Source of the DNA: Volvariella volvacea V23
Lineage: Eukaryota; Basidiomycota; Agaricomycetes; Agaricales; Pluteaceae
Length of the DNA stretch: 39,308 bases
Direction: 5' to 3'
Assembly: GCA_000349905.1 (NCBI GenBank)
Contig: KB722767.1
Coordinates: 325,817-365,124, forward strand
Below, one piece after another: positions 8,964-19,830 of the stretch (within the stretch, counting starts at the first letter, position 1; every line of letters begins with the position of its first letter). A program made the translations under genes and the position numbers. Under the pieces are notes generated by a model, which saw only the letters and a list, made by a program, of their open reading frames with translations, ran no database searches and was not told where the DNA came from.

Positions 8964-11106
8964 AGGAAAAATAGGAGAAAGAAATGAAACGCTTTTGTCT
9001 GTCCTCAGGTTTTCTTTCGTTCATTTCTCTATGTCGGAAAATCGAAGACACTTCAGAAATCGTTGAAATCTATTTGACGTTGGTGTGGTATTTCTACATT
9101 GTTTTTTATACGGCCCGGTTCTCGCTTTCGACTGACATACTGTCCTTGTATTCTAGATCCCGATCAACTCTATCAGTGGCATCACCGAGTGCCCACCCAA
9201 TTACTTTCCCACGGTTTCTCCCTCATCATCATGACCATCCATCCGGACTATCGAGCAACCACCTGTAAATTGCTGATCTGGCACCTCATTGGCAGATGAA
9301 GGGCGTTTCAATTTTATTTAAACGTCTACGCAATGAATGGAGATAAAGCGTATAGCACCCGCCACGTTGTTTCTATTTAAACTGCTATTTGGTCACGCGG
9401 TGTTGGAGGTGCAATTCCTAATTCACCCCATCACAATAGGGGAAAGGTCCAGCGCGAATGTGATGAAATGGCGCCCTGTGAGTAATTCGCTAAACTTGAA
9501 GGTGTTAGAACACTCATCTGCCTACCTCCGACGCGTCAAACGTACATCTGTACGATCCACGTCGACATCTACACGTCTGTCTTGGCACCCAATAACAGCA
9601 ATTGTCCACCTTCCTTGTTGCAAAGAAGTACCACTAGTTTTTCAATGGGATGGTGCCTGTCATGTCGTCTGTGCTGTAAATCAATCGAGTAGGTTCCCTC
9701 AATAGTTCACTCTGCTCTGCTGTGCCTTGACTTTCGAGGCTCATGTATTTGGGAGAAATAAAACCACTGTCGAACATCTATGCATAGTGTCCATCGCCTC
9801 CACTGGCGGCGAACAAATCGTGTTTTAGTGGTTGCGGTCGCTGGCGCGCAAATTACATGCCTGTACAGCCTGAGGTTGGGATAGAATTTTAACCTCCAAG
9901 ACTTTTGCGCTCTTCACGCTGTACTTGACAGATGAACTGCCACAGAGTGGTTCTGTTTGCCATGGCTGTTAGATTGTGGACGCTTCTCCCGATTCCTTAG
10001 CTTCTACGTGCTACAGATAAATTTTCTTCGACGAAGGCTATCCTAACAGCATTCCTTTTCAGTGGCTTCATAAGGCTGTAATGCGAAGACCCACGCGTAG
10101 GAGCAACGCCACGGTCACTGGCAGTTTCGTCGCACGAAGCTTTACGATCTGGAGATCCCCGAACGCATAGTCGCTCATTATGCACAACGCTCAGCGCCCA
10201 AACACAGCAGTTCACACCGCCCAATAATTTGCTTCTCTTGCGATGCGCAATAACGATGATGTGAATGCCTATTGGATATTCGGCCCCAAACTTCGGATTG
10301 CTTCGCGTCTGAATGTGTCAAGCAGTGCCCACTCAGAACTTGATTAGCGCTACTAGGGTGCTGTGATACCTTAGGGCTCATATAGCGAACATACCTATGA
10401 TAATCCATAGCTATGTCCGTCCTCTCCTCATCTCTTACCGTACGCTCTCAGCTTGAATTTTCGTCGCGCTCCTCATTTTCAGCTGTTTGGCGGCCGAAAG
10501 CAGGTCTAGTGCTTGGCTTTGCAAGCTGTCGTAATGCTGCTCTGCTGCACCACGGCTCTGCAATTCTGTAAGTCCATCATGCACTGCTTATATGGTTGTT
10601 TCGATAACTCATGTATTTCTTCCTCGATTCAAGTGCACAACGTGCACGGATAATCAAACCTTTGACATCAGCACATCCATTCTATCGGGAGTCTGGCACC
10701 ATCTGGCATTGGATCTTCTCCATTCCTCCTTTGCGCGCGACGGCGACATCCTGTCCTCTACTGCGAAAAGGCCAAAGGCGTGTATTTTAGGCTGTGCTAG
10801 GTCCTTGTTGGCAGTAAACACTTTGATCTTCACAATGTCAAGGTTCTCCCGTGCAATATGCCCCGCACTGTACTCGTACGCGTGCAGGAACTGAAGATGC
10901 GGTATTATGGTGCTGTAGATTCCTGTGCATTCCGATACGTGTATGAAAATGTTTTTTTCTCAGATCAGGGGGAGAGGGGGTGATTCAGCGTTGGTGTGAT
11001 AAATACCCAACAGCATTGTGACATACGAACCGTTTATAAAGCTTACTCACTTTGACTAACTTCCCACTGCATTACCCCTTCTTACATCTTTTTTTGAAGA
11101 ATCATC
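8964..11106 (+). repeat. Tandem-array unit 3, conserved non-coding leader
   Basis: This aligns with unit 2 over its length by the blocks listed there, and with unit 1 from about 9710. Distinct pieces include the tgaactgccacagagtggttctgtttgc region near 9933 and the agaacttgattagcgct region near 10337 (agaacttcattagcgct at 7080 in unit 2). From about 10440 to 11000 the correspondence with unit 2 becomes hard to follow, so this part may be unique sequence. The plus-strand ORF at 10592-10894 (about 100 codons) has no equivalent in units 1 or 2, and I do not call it. Confidence 0.6.
11033..11040 (+). promoter_or_regulatory. TATA element of small gene 3
   Basis: tttataaa about 70 bp upstream of the ATG at 11107, followed by a C/T-rich leader. 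Confidence 0.5.
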
Positions 11107-11456
11107 ATGGCCACCAAACGTCCGCTTGCAGAGGGGCTGAAGCCGCTGTACGTTCATCATTCTATGGCGCTGTGGGCAACACATTCAATAGACCTAGGTC
11201 CACTTTGAATCCACAAACGACACCTGCTGTTTCTCCTACCACGTCGCCTTCAAACAACGGAACGTAAGTGCCTCATTATGACGCATGCAGTGTGTTAATC
11301 GTGTTCAACGCAAACAGCAAGATTCACATGCCCAGAGGAGCAGGCAATGAGTCTGTCTCTCAGGGCAGTAACGGCGGTGCTAAAGACGATAAAGACACCA
11401 AAGTCAAGAAGGTGCGAATGAGGAAGAAGAAGGTGGTGGGAGTGATTGCCGCTTAA
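11107..11456 (+). CDS. Small three-exon gene 3 of the tandem family (83 aa)
   Basis: Exons 11107-11147, 11192-11263 and 11318-11456; introns of 44 nt (GTACGT...AATAG) and 54 nt (GTAAGT...ACAG), both after the second codon base. The protein starts MATKRPLAEGLKPL, has a Thr/Ser/Pro-rich middle (TTPAVSPTTSPSNNGT), then KIHMPRGAGNESVSQ and a strongly basic end (KDTKVKKVRMRKKKVVGV). This is the longest and most basic member. Exon 1 shares GLK-x-L with gene 1, and exon 3 shares PRGA-x-N with gene 2. The ATG follows a pyrimidine-rich leader and sits in a favourable context (atcATGG). No signal peptide or membrane helix. A nuclear or nucleic-acid-binding role is possible from the tail, but is inference; no known family recognised. 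Confidence 0.58.
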
Positions 11457-12841
11457 GGGCTCTGAAGCCATCGCGAGTCCCCAGCCATTATGACCTATTC
11501 GGCTATCCACATCTGACACAGTAACTTTGATCCAGGACACCACTAATGCGCAACACCTATCCGTTTGGACACCTCCCCGAGTCACCGCGCTTTTGTTTGA
11601 TACTGCCGTTGAATCATTTCCATGTTTCCTTGCTTTCTTTCTTCTTCCGCCTTTTTTTTTTTTAAGAACACGCCCATGGACGTTCTGCCTTATTGATCAA
11701 TTGCTTGGTTAGATCTGATTTCAAGCACTTGCAAGGGTATTCTCCTTGGTCTGCTCTCAAGGAGCGTTTTTCCAAGTGCTCATTTACCACTTACATTATA
11801 TTCATTTGTTGTATCATATACACTCCACAATCTCTGTGACCTTCGACATTTTTTTTCCAACTGTTTCTTTTCCTTTTCCTTTCTTCAAGTCTGCATGGCT
11901 ATCTTAAACCAATTTAATAGTATGTGTCTTGTGTTTTATGGCATCAAAAACCCATTTTCCACGTCAGTGCATGACTTGCGGTACAGGCACACAGCTTCCT
12001 CTATTCATTGAGGACGCGCATTCGGCGTTGTGCATCCGGACTAGAATTGTATCAACCAGCGGGCCGTCGTCATTCTATTAGCTGTGTATATAGTTCCACC
12101 ATAATCACCCCCTGAGCTCCCCATATCTATGACGTATGTATAAGGCGGATAATGCGATGCGTTCCTTCGAACGAATAATGTATTCTCGGATTTACAGGAA
12201 TAGTACTTTGCATTTAAGCATGCAAGCTTGCCGAGCACAGCAACGCGGGTGGTTCAACATCGACTTTATCGTGGGCGAAAATTGAGGAGTCAGGAACGAT
12301 AGATACGGCATTGTGAGTTTGCGGAGGCACCGCAGTGTCTACTTTCGTTGAGCAAAGCTGTAGAGGAACAGAAAGCCATCTAAAATGACTCGAATCAAGC
12401 CCGTGTAGTGTTTTAGGGGTTGACAGCATATGCTGGATATCAATCCACGCATGCACTGAGAGCGACAGCTCCATATTTACTGATCTTGATGCGTCGTGTA
12501 CGCCGATGCACCCTCGTATGGATCCGTTTATATATCTCACGCGAATAAAGCGGAGCTGCATTTGTTTTCATATTGTGAATACACTATGTCATCGTTCCTT
12601 CTTGTCTTTACGCGGTATTGTACACAAGGGATAGATATGCGCTACGTTTGCTATACAAATACATATGCTGTTTGAACTTTCATTGGAAGAGTACCCGTGG
12701 TAGAAAACGGGATCACAAGGAGTTGGCATCAGTGCAAGGCGGCATGGAAGAACAAAAGAGAAAAGGGTGAGACGACAGCCATACAAGACCATCAAAGCGG
12801 TGAGTTCAATGACTAGAAAATGCGATCCCATCAGCAACATC
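11457..12841. other. Intergenic region with one weak minus-strand ORF
   Basis: An ATG-initiated frame of 115 codons runs on the minus strand at 12214-12561. A tatataa sequence lies 25 bp inside its start, so a shorter product from an internal Met (MELSLSVHAW) is conceivable. It has no recognisable motif and no intron signals in frame; about 0.2 that it is a gene. The rest, including the T-rich stretch at 11640-11665, shows nothing I can name; it probably contains the 3' UTR of small gene 3. Confidence 0.3.
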
Positions 12842-13217
12842 TCACATGAGCAAATAGAATGTACGAACGAGTTTGGTTGAATTTGTAAAGTGTGGATGAG
12901 GGCCATCAGGCAACGTTGAGACGAAAAACCTCAGATCCCCTGTGGGGTTACCCTTCTCGAGACACAGCTGATACAAGGCCGTATTACCGAGTGGCGGCCC
13001 TAGCGCGTAACTACTTAACTCCGTCTGATAAATTGAAAACTCGTGGTAAATGTCAACTGGAATGTTCAGCTACAAATCGAAATTCGTCATTGCAAGTGAT
13101 TATCAGACAAGAACCTAGTGCACCCACCTTGGTGAATATCCGTGCTCGAATGGTCGCCCCATCAGTTGACCCAGTCAAATCTACAACGTGATAATGTTCG
13201 GCGTTGCCAGTGGCCAT
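12842..13217 (-). CDS. Stand-alone RA/ubiquitin-like domain protein (MAPKKK N-terminal-type domain)
   Basis: Exon 1 runs from an ATG at 13217 to 13128, intron 13070-13127 (58 nt, GTGGGT...TGTAG), exon 2 13069-12842, giving about 105 aa. Key blocks are HYHVVDLTG, IRARIFTKLNIP, HEFSIYQTEL, SYALGPPL, LYQLCLEKG and GDLRFFVS. The order (VVD.TG, IR.RIF.KLNIP, FSIY.TE, ALG..L, L...C...G, L.FFV) is what I recall from the domain ahead of the kinase in fungal Bck1/Ste11-like MAP kinase kinase kinases. No kinase domain follows, so it would be a free domain or a gene fragment. The frame stays open upstream of the ATG without another ATG, so an upstream exon may exist. A truncated paralogue lies at 8673-8963, each copy following a small three-exon gene. 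Confidence 0.55.
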
Positions 13218-14370
13218 AACTCTTATCGTGGGCAGTGATGTCCTTGAGGCGGGATTGCGTGATATAGGGGCTATCACTGGTGTCAAAAAAGTGAAGGGAC
13301 TCACATGGCAAAAAGCACTGGGCAAGAGTGTGCAATCGTTCGGGGGCAATTGGGTCCACTTTATGAAGCCGAAATTCCGTGGGTGGTATATATATTTACA
13401 TCAAAATCGCTGAAGATGCTCGAGTTGGTCCTCGCTAAAAGCATGGAGATCGAGTGAATACGGGAGTAGGATGACCTTAAGACCGGTCCTCTTTTGCAAC
13501 GTGTAGATGATGGCAGATGGGGAGAATGATGTCAACTGTTGAGGGTCGTGCTTGAATTAGTTCGCTCTGTGCAATATCCTTGTGTTACAGCAAGCTTCAA
13601 AAGTCCGTTGATGGGATACGCCTGCTTACCAGATGGGGTGTGGTCTTCTTGATTATTATATTATCCCTGCAATCGCCTGGTGTCAACCACCTCTCCCAGG
13701 ACTTGTCTTCGGTGTGTCTTCGGGATTCGAACTTGGAGGTTGAGTGCGGAGTGCTTTATCGATGGCCCCGATGATGGGCACAGTGCACAGCCTCGCGAAT
13801 AGAGCGATCAATTATATACATCCCGGATTGGCTGCAAGCTCAACCTCCATGGTACACCTGACAACTCTGACTCTGGCCAAAGAAAAATTTGTATTAGAAT
13901 TTCGGCATTTAGATTTGCGCTGATCCATTTCGCGCACCTTTTGAAATGATGGATGATGTGCGAAACAATCCAACTGGAGTTATCTTCTGATTTGCAAGTG
14001 CATCTATAAAAGGTATGTTTATATTATGTTCGGGAAACTTACCGAAAATCGAGGGTCCGAGCTTTAGGTGCCGCATTGTGGGTCTCAACCATGCTCCTCA
14101 AGTGGATAGGCGTGATTGACAGTCGCTTAGACTGCGAGGCTTATTCATCTGAAGCTCGGGAAGTACTGACGGTGGGTACGATGCACGTTATTTCTTTACC
14201 AATACTCTCCCGGCGTGTTCACGTGTGAATCTTCGTCAGCGTAGACAGCGAAGACCGGCAGCCTATATAGGACGAGTGATGTCGATCAAGCCTCCTCACA
14301 CCTGATCGTTCTCCTGCATCTTAACCTACGACAACCCCCAACTTAATTTCCTCCATCTACATCAAAAAAC
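13218..14370. other. Intergenic, promoter side of the peroxiredoxin gene
   Basis: The plus-strand ORF at 13204-13413 is the shadow of the RA-like exon. The remainder shows no supported gene; its right end contains the peroxiredoxin TATA box and a pyrimidine-rich leader. Confidence 0.45.
14264..14269 (+). promoter_or_regulatory. TATA box of the peroxiredoxin gene
   Basis: tatata in gcctatataggac, about 105 bp before the ATG; the following leader is C/T/A-rich and ends in aaaaaacATGG. Confidence 0.6.
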
Positions 14371-15195
14371 ATGGCCGTTATCAAAGTTGGTGATACAATC
14401 CCTGCAGGCACCTTCCAATACATCCCCTACATCTCCGAGCTCGAGAGTGCAGTAAGCTTCTGATGGCTAGCAGAACGAACGATCATTTACTGAATCTACC
14501 TATCGGGCACTTGTCTAGTCGGCCTGCGGCGTCCGTAAGTGGATTTTCGGATTTGTCCTCCCGAGTTCGCCATCCCTGACATCAAGGATCTAGCCGTCAA
14601 GCTCTCCACTGACGAATGGAAAGGCAAGAAAGTCGTGCTGTTCTCCGTTCCAGGTGCCTTCACTGTGAGCATACCCATCTCCATCAAATCAGATCCAACG
14701 CGCCGACACCAATAACGTGTTAGCCCACTTGCCATGTCAACCACCTTCCTCCCTATTTGGAGAGGTACGATGAATTCAAGGCAAAGGGCGTCGATGTCAT
14801 CGCCGTACTTGCCGCCAACGATGCATTTGTCATGAGCGGTTGGGGTCGATTTGTTGGAACCAAGGATAAGGTGCGCAAGCATTCACGGCCCCCACTAAGC
14901 CCAGTGATATGACTCACACTACCACGTTCCAATTCGGTGTTAGATTCTTACTATTGCTGATACATACGCCGAATGGTCCAAGAGCATCGGCCTCGACTTG
15001 GACTTGACCGACAAGGGATTGGGCATTCGCACTCAACGCTTCGCCATTGTTATCGACAACCTCGTAGTCAAATACATTGGGGTAAGCATCTCTCTCTTTG
15101 TTCGTACAAAATCCAGATCTAACTGCTACTTCTAGGTCGAGACCGCTCCCGGTGTTTCTGTGTCTGGAGCAGACGCTGTCCTCGCCAGCCTTTAG
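14371..15195 (+). CDS. Peroxiredoxin, PRX5/AHP1 (PrxII) type, 170 aa
   Basis: This thiol peroxidase reduces H2O2 and alkyl hydroperoxides using thioredoxin or a similar donor, in the cytosol or organelles. Six exons: 14371-14451, 14519-14534, 14594-14664, 14724-14870, 14944-15081 and 15136-15195. The thioredoxin fold is complete: VIKVGDTIP at the start, KVVLFSVPGAFTPTC with the peroxidatic Cys at residue 59 (motif PTCHVNHLPPY), VDVIAVLAANDAFVMSGWG, then KGLGIRTQRFAIVIDN and the end VSVSGADAVLASL. A second Cys at residue 30 (SACGVP) is in the N-terminal part. Length is normal for PrxII. No PTS1 (SKL-like) end. Exon 2 is only 16 nt, and its inclusion restores both frame and the conserved SACGVP segment. 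It is convergent with the DUF300 gene. Confidence 0.96.
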
Positions 15196-15646
15196 ATAGA
15201 TTCGGCTCCGTCTACTGTACCTGATCCTCATGTTCGATGATCAAAGAAAATCGGGATATGAATAAATAATACTGCATTGGAACAACAAATAGCAAAAAAG
15301 TGACAATGGCCGAAAGCAGTAGTTGACAATGAGCAAGTTCCTTCCCGATCTCACGAGCACAAGAGCACAGACATGCCCAAGAATCGTTAATAAATGATAC
15401 ACGAGGCAACAAATGAAAGAAAAGTCAATCATCGGGAGAACCTTGGGAATGATGCATGTAGAAATGTGAAAGTATTGATACATACAGTGGTCATCAAATC
15501 GGAACCAAAGAAAACAAATGAAAGAAAAACAGCAATGAAGTCATATCAGGGGTCTGTATCATCTATCATCCATCCATCTATCCATCACTGATGCTCTACG
15601 AAGCAACAAATCAGAGTAGGTCCATACCTCATTCGCACGTCCTCCA
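15196..15646. other. 3' intergenic spacer between convergent genes
   Basis: This holds the 3' UTRs of peroxiredoxin and the DUF300 gene. The 16-mer aacaaatgaaagaaaa occurs at 15408 and again at 15513, and a catc-rich run (atccatccatctatccatca) lies near 15570. No gene. Confidence 0.6.
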
Positions 15647-18304
15647 TCAAGCCCACGGATTATCTTCACTGGGGATATGTATACGTGCGTGCAGGGGTGG
15701 CGTCGTCGCCCTTGCAATCACACCTTCTCCCGTTTGAACATCCCAAGTTCGTCCGTCCGCCTTAGAGTTGCTATCATCACGTTCACCGCTCCCGTAATGA
15801 CTGTTGTCCTTATCGATCGCCCCAAGAGCCTGTTCTCCAGTTTCGACCCTGTTCCTTTGATCCCGTTCATTTTCGCTGCCGAATTCGACCTCTGCCTCGC
15901 CCTGCTGCCCTTGCTGTCCGACTATCCCTCTCTTATACACCTTTCGTAAGCCGGTTCCACGCACGGCCGGTTCTCCTTTACGTCTTTCAAAGCTTTGTCT
16001 TTGGTGTAACGCGTCCTTATCTTCGACTACCAAATCAACTGCATCTGGGGGTAGCGCGGATGGCTTATGACTTGGCGAATTAGACTTATGACTTTGAGGT
16101 AGTGTCGGAGGCGAAAGCGTATGCTTGTTGCTACTGTCAGGACTGTCAGGAGCTGGTGAAGCCCTCGAAGCTGGAGTGGAACCCGATGGGGGTGAATGAA
16201 CGTGGGCAGAGGGCAGTTGCTGAGCTCCAAATGGACGTGGCGATCGCGAATGAGACGATGCCATAGGGGCTGGTTGAGGTGTCTTAGTCCACTTTAGCTT
16301 CACGTCGGTGGGCTCAGCTGAGTTGTCGTCAATCCTATCTTGTTCGTAATCAATAACCTTTCCTCCCCCAACACCGCTCTGCAACCCATCTTCAGTGATT
16401 GGCGATTGGGGGCGCCCAGAGGTTGATGCAACATTGTTTGTCGTCCCAACAGCCCCGTATCCTTGCCATACCGGGCCTGCTCTCTGTTCCAACGCTGTCT
16501 GGCCTTTGGCTCCTCGAATAGCAGAGAACCATGCTCCACGCTCATCCCTCAACACCCTCTCTTCTTCAACCCATATTGAGGCCCTGGCAGTCTCCGAGCT
16601 GACATCAATTACAGGGTAGTTGTAATCCCCAAAGAGATATCGCTTGCTATGAGAGTAGAGCTCTTCATCTCGCTCATCCAAGTCTCCAAATGGCAACTCG
16701 TAACCTTCCTCAGCTTCATCGTCATCTTCTACCCATAGTCTGGGATCTGGCAGCTCATTGGAAGACTGGCCTCTATGCTGCAAATCTGGTGCGACGTGAT
16801 ACGCGTTTTCCACGTCTGACCGGAGCAAGGGTGCATGAACGCTTTCATCAGCACCAGTGATCTTGGATATAGCTCTATTAATGCCCTTTCCTCCCACGGT
16901 ATCTTCTTCGGGTCGTGGTAACCAGTACTTCTTCCTTCCACCCTTGCTGTATCGCAGTCCTGCCTGTATGCGCTTCTGACGACCAATGCCTTGGTGCATG
17001 ACGCCCTCCGAGGGTTCAAATTCGCGATAGTCCATGCCTTCACCACGTAAGGTAGTTTTAGAGTCTTCGACAACGTCAGAAATACCAAACGCGTCACGGA
17101 ATGCATAAAGCATCGGCATACGCGCTACATACGCAAGGTGTGGATCGATAAAGTCGGTGTAGGCAAATGCGGACATGTGTGCAAATGCGAAGATCGGCAT
17201 TTCCAAGCAGATTAGGGTATCGTTAATGCCGGTGGAAATGTGCTCCGCATCGGTATAGGGTCCCAATCTTCGAATGACACCGGCTGCCACGAGGAGTGAG
17301 ATAGCAACGCTCTGCCAGAAGGAGAAGAATAGGATTCCTTTTACGCATAGGAACTTAGGTACTGGTCTGGAAGACATGAGCGGAGTTTACGTCCTAAAAC
17401 CTTACTAACGTACCTGAACGGTTTGAGGTCGTCGCTGACACAGAGCCAAAACATTGCGAGGCAGTACAAACTCAAGCAGATGCTGAAGTTGTACACGACA
17501 CTGACATATAGATAACCCGAGTTGGCACGGAAGTCACCCTCATTATACTTCCCTAACGCCTTCAGGACCAATGTAACCACAGCAAGCACCGGTTTGACTT
17601 GAACGTATTCTATGGATTATCGATAAGTTAGATCACATAGGGGCGCTCAAAGTCGTCAGGGACCACTTACGCAGTATTCCCCGTTTAAGAAACAAGAATG
17701 TGTAAGGATCACTAACATCTAACTCTCGCTTGAAGATATTGACTGGGAACGGCGGTGTTTTTGGGGGTCGGCCGTGCAGCATTATTAGTAGTGATCGCTC
17801 GCCGCCAAGGTAGGACAGGAGGAGGACAAAGAAGCAATAAATCACGAACGCCTACACGAGAATGATCAGCGCTGGAATGTAACCACGAACCGCAGCTGCT
17901 CCGCGACACAGCAGCGGACACCGTCTCTGAGGTGCGACATCGACCGCGGAAAATGGAGCCAGGGAATATGAGATGCACGAGATACATTACTCACTTCATA
18001 AATGTCCCTAATCGCGTCGATTACGAACGCAGCCTCCATAGAGAATAGCGAAATCAGTGATGCGACTGCGTAAAGAGGAACCATGACCATAATTCGGACG
18101 ACCATCCTGAGCATGGATGAGCATGGATGCACCCTTTTAACAACGTGTACTCCCATACCTTTGCAACGCCGGCTTGCGATAACACTTGAGCTGAAGATAT
18201 ATGGACATCGCAGAGACCAGCACTGAAACGAGGGTAGCAACGCCCGCTATGGCGAGCACAATGGTCGGCAAATTGGAACCAGCTCCTTCATAATGCCCCT
18301 CCAT
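15647..18304 (-). CDS. DUF300 / TMEM184 (organic solute transporter alpha-like) membrane protein, 784 aa
   Basis: Exons on the minus strand: 18304-18159, 18106-17995, 17851-17671, 17609-17414 and 17366-15647; introns of 52, 143, 61 and 47 nt. The core (about residues 10-300) has seven predicted helices and the family's hallmark blocks: YRKPALQRMVVRIMVMVPLY, ISLFSMEAAF, DAIRDIYEAFVIYCFF, YLGGERSLL, SDPYTFLFLKRG, VQVKPVLAV, YNEGDFRANSGYLY, LKPFRPVPKFLCVKG and FFSFWQ. Intact members (yeast YKR051W, plant LAZ1, animal TMEM184) act in endomembrane or vacuolar processes, and the related OST-alpha transports solutes. The tail after residue about 330 is long, Ser/Pro- and charge-rich and probably disordered, ending SEDNPWA. 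The ATG at 18304 is the first in frame; the frame is open to 18367 but only through a GTG. Intron 1 holds a tandem 10-bp repeat (18109-18128). Confidence 0.95.
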
Positions 18305-19830
18305 TGCAAGGAAAGAGCCACTAGGACGGGCGTCGTCGGTGGTGGTGAAGGTAATAGGTGAGCACACGAACGGTGCAGGGCAAAGGTGTAGTTACCGAGT
18401 TCGTCATAACGTTACGTAATATTCCATCCTTGGTCAGCAAGGTCGCCCGGGTACCCGACCACGACCAAGTCAACCAAACGCGCTGCTCCCTGTGGCGGGT
18501 TCAGCTGCAGCGTCCATGTTTATCCCGTCGAGCACAATTGTTACAGGAAACGAGGACCATTGGATCTTCTGTGTGCATGAGGCCTGCCGTTTGGCAACCA
18601 CTCGCGTGGTGTGCTACATCCTTGTGGCTATGGCGTGCTACACGTTCGACGGTGATTCCCATCTTTTATGAAGCACCAATGCCCTGGCCAAGCCTCAGCC
18701 TGTCAGCTCAGGATGTGCTATGGAGCTGGTCGCATCAAGATAAAGGTAATAAATTAGGCACCTCGCCACGTTGAGGAGAACATTTACTCTACATCTCAGT
18801 TACTCGGTGTGTAGAAGTTGACGTTATTTCATGTTATCTAGGCCTTCTTCGCTGCTCAAGTGATGTATCCCATCGGTGTTCGACGTATTCAAAACCCTCT
18901 GCCCTGTCGCCGCCTGCGCGATTCATTGGTCGATGCTCGCCGTCTGCAACCCTCGATAATTTGCCTATGCTTAAAGTATTCTTTACAGGTGCTACATCGG
19001 TGGGATGTGGCGTCCTGGCTCTGAATCGAAATTTTACCCATATGTATCATGCCGTCACGATAGTCCCAGAAGCCGTCGATTAGGGGACACTCGGGGTTCC
19101 CGCACTATCGTTCTCCATCTAGGTATCGTGACTTTGCGCCTTGGAAGCTCGCAAGGTTGAGAGAATGAGTAATTACGGTCTGCAATTTACTCGTATCCGC
19201 CTCGCCCACAGCTCTTAACCCCCTATCTTGTACAGATCGAACATCGTTCGCGGAAATGACGGATTCTGGGCCTGCACCCAATGAAGTCCGTCAAAGCCAA
19301 TTGAATGTTCTTTACCTTAACAACTAGCCGCACTTATCACCATTCTTCACCGGCCTTCATCGAACAGCGATCCAATCTTGAGTATAGTCAAAGTAACTTT
19401 GAACCCCAAATTCAATGCTCGTCTTTGGTTCCTCCAATGTACAGCTCTGGATTCCGTCTACAAGGTGCTTACAAGAATACAAATAATCTAGTCATAATGC
19501 TAAACGATCTAAAGTCCATAATTTACACAAGACATACAACATTGCATAGCGCATAGCCTAATTGGCGGGTATTATGCTTTGTCTGTAAGTGATCTGCTGT
19601 TGCTCATACTCTGTTCGTGCGCTCATGACCCTGCATCCACGTGTTCTTCAGATGTGCGCGTTATCGCTTGCAGCCTTCGCTTTCCAAGTGCATTTCACTG
19701 TACATCTTCAGCCATTCGTCGGTCTCTCTGCCTCACGAAGCAATCCACAGTGTTTGCAAATGACCTCTGAGTCACAGCTTCATTCGGATGTCCGCTGTCA
19801 GCGGGGATACGTAAATGAAAGAATATGAAC
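18305..19830. other. Intergenic, upstream of the DUF300 gene
   Basis: Several short plus-strand frames occur (for example one starting at 18518 with MFIPSSTIVTG and a Cys-containing hydrophobic part, about 51 codons), without motifs, paralogues or splice support. I call no gene. Confidence 0.45.

Noticed and set aside
13053..13349. 98-codon minus ORF as the true RA-like gene model
   Set aside because: Its first codon is TTG and its end runs into the intron; the ATG at 13217 with splicing at 13127/13070 restores the domain.
18358..18774. 138-codon plus-strand ORF upstream of the DUF300 gene
   Set aside because: It overlaps the start region of the DUF300 gene on the opposite strand and has no motif or conserved block.
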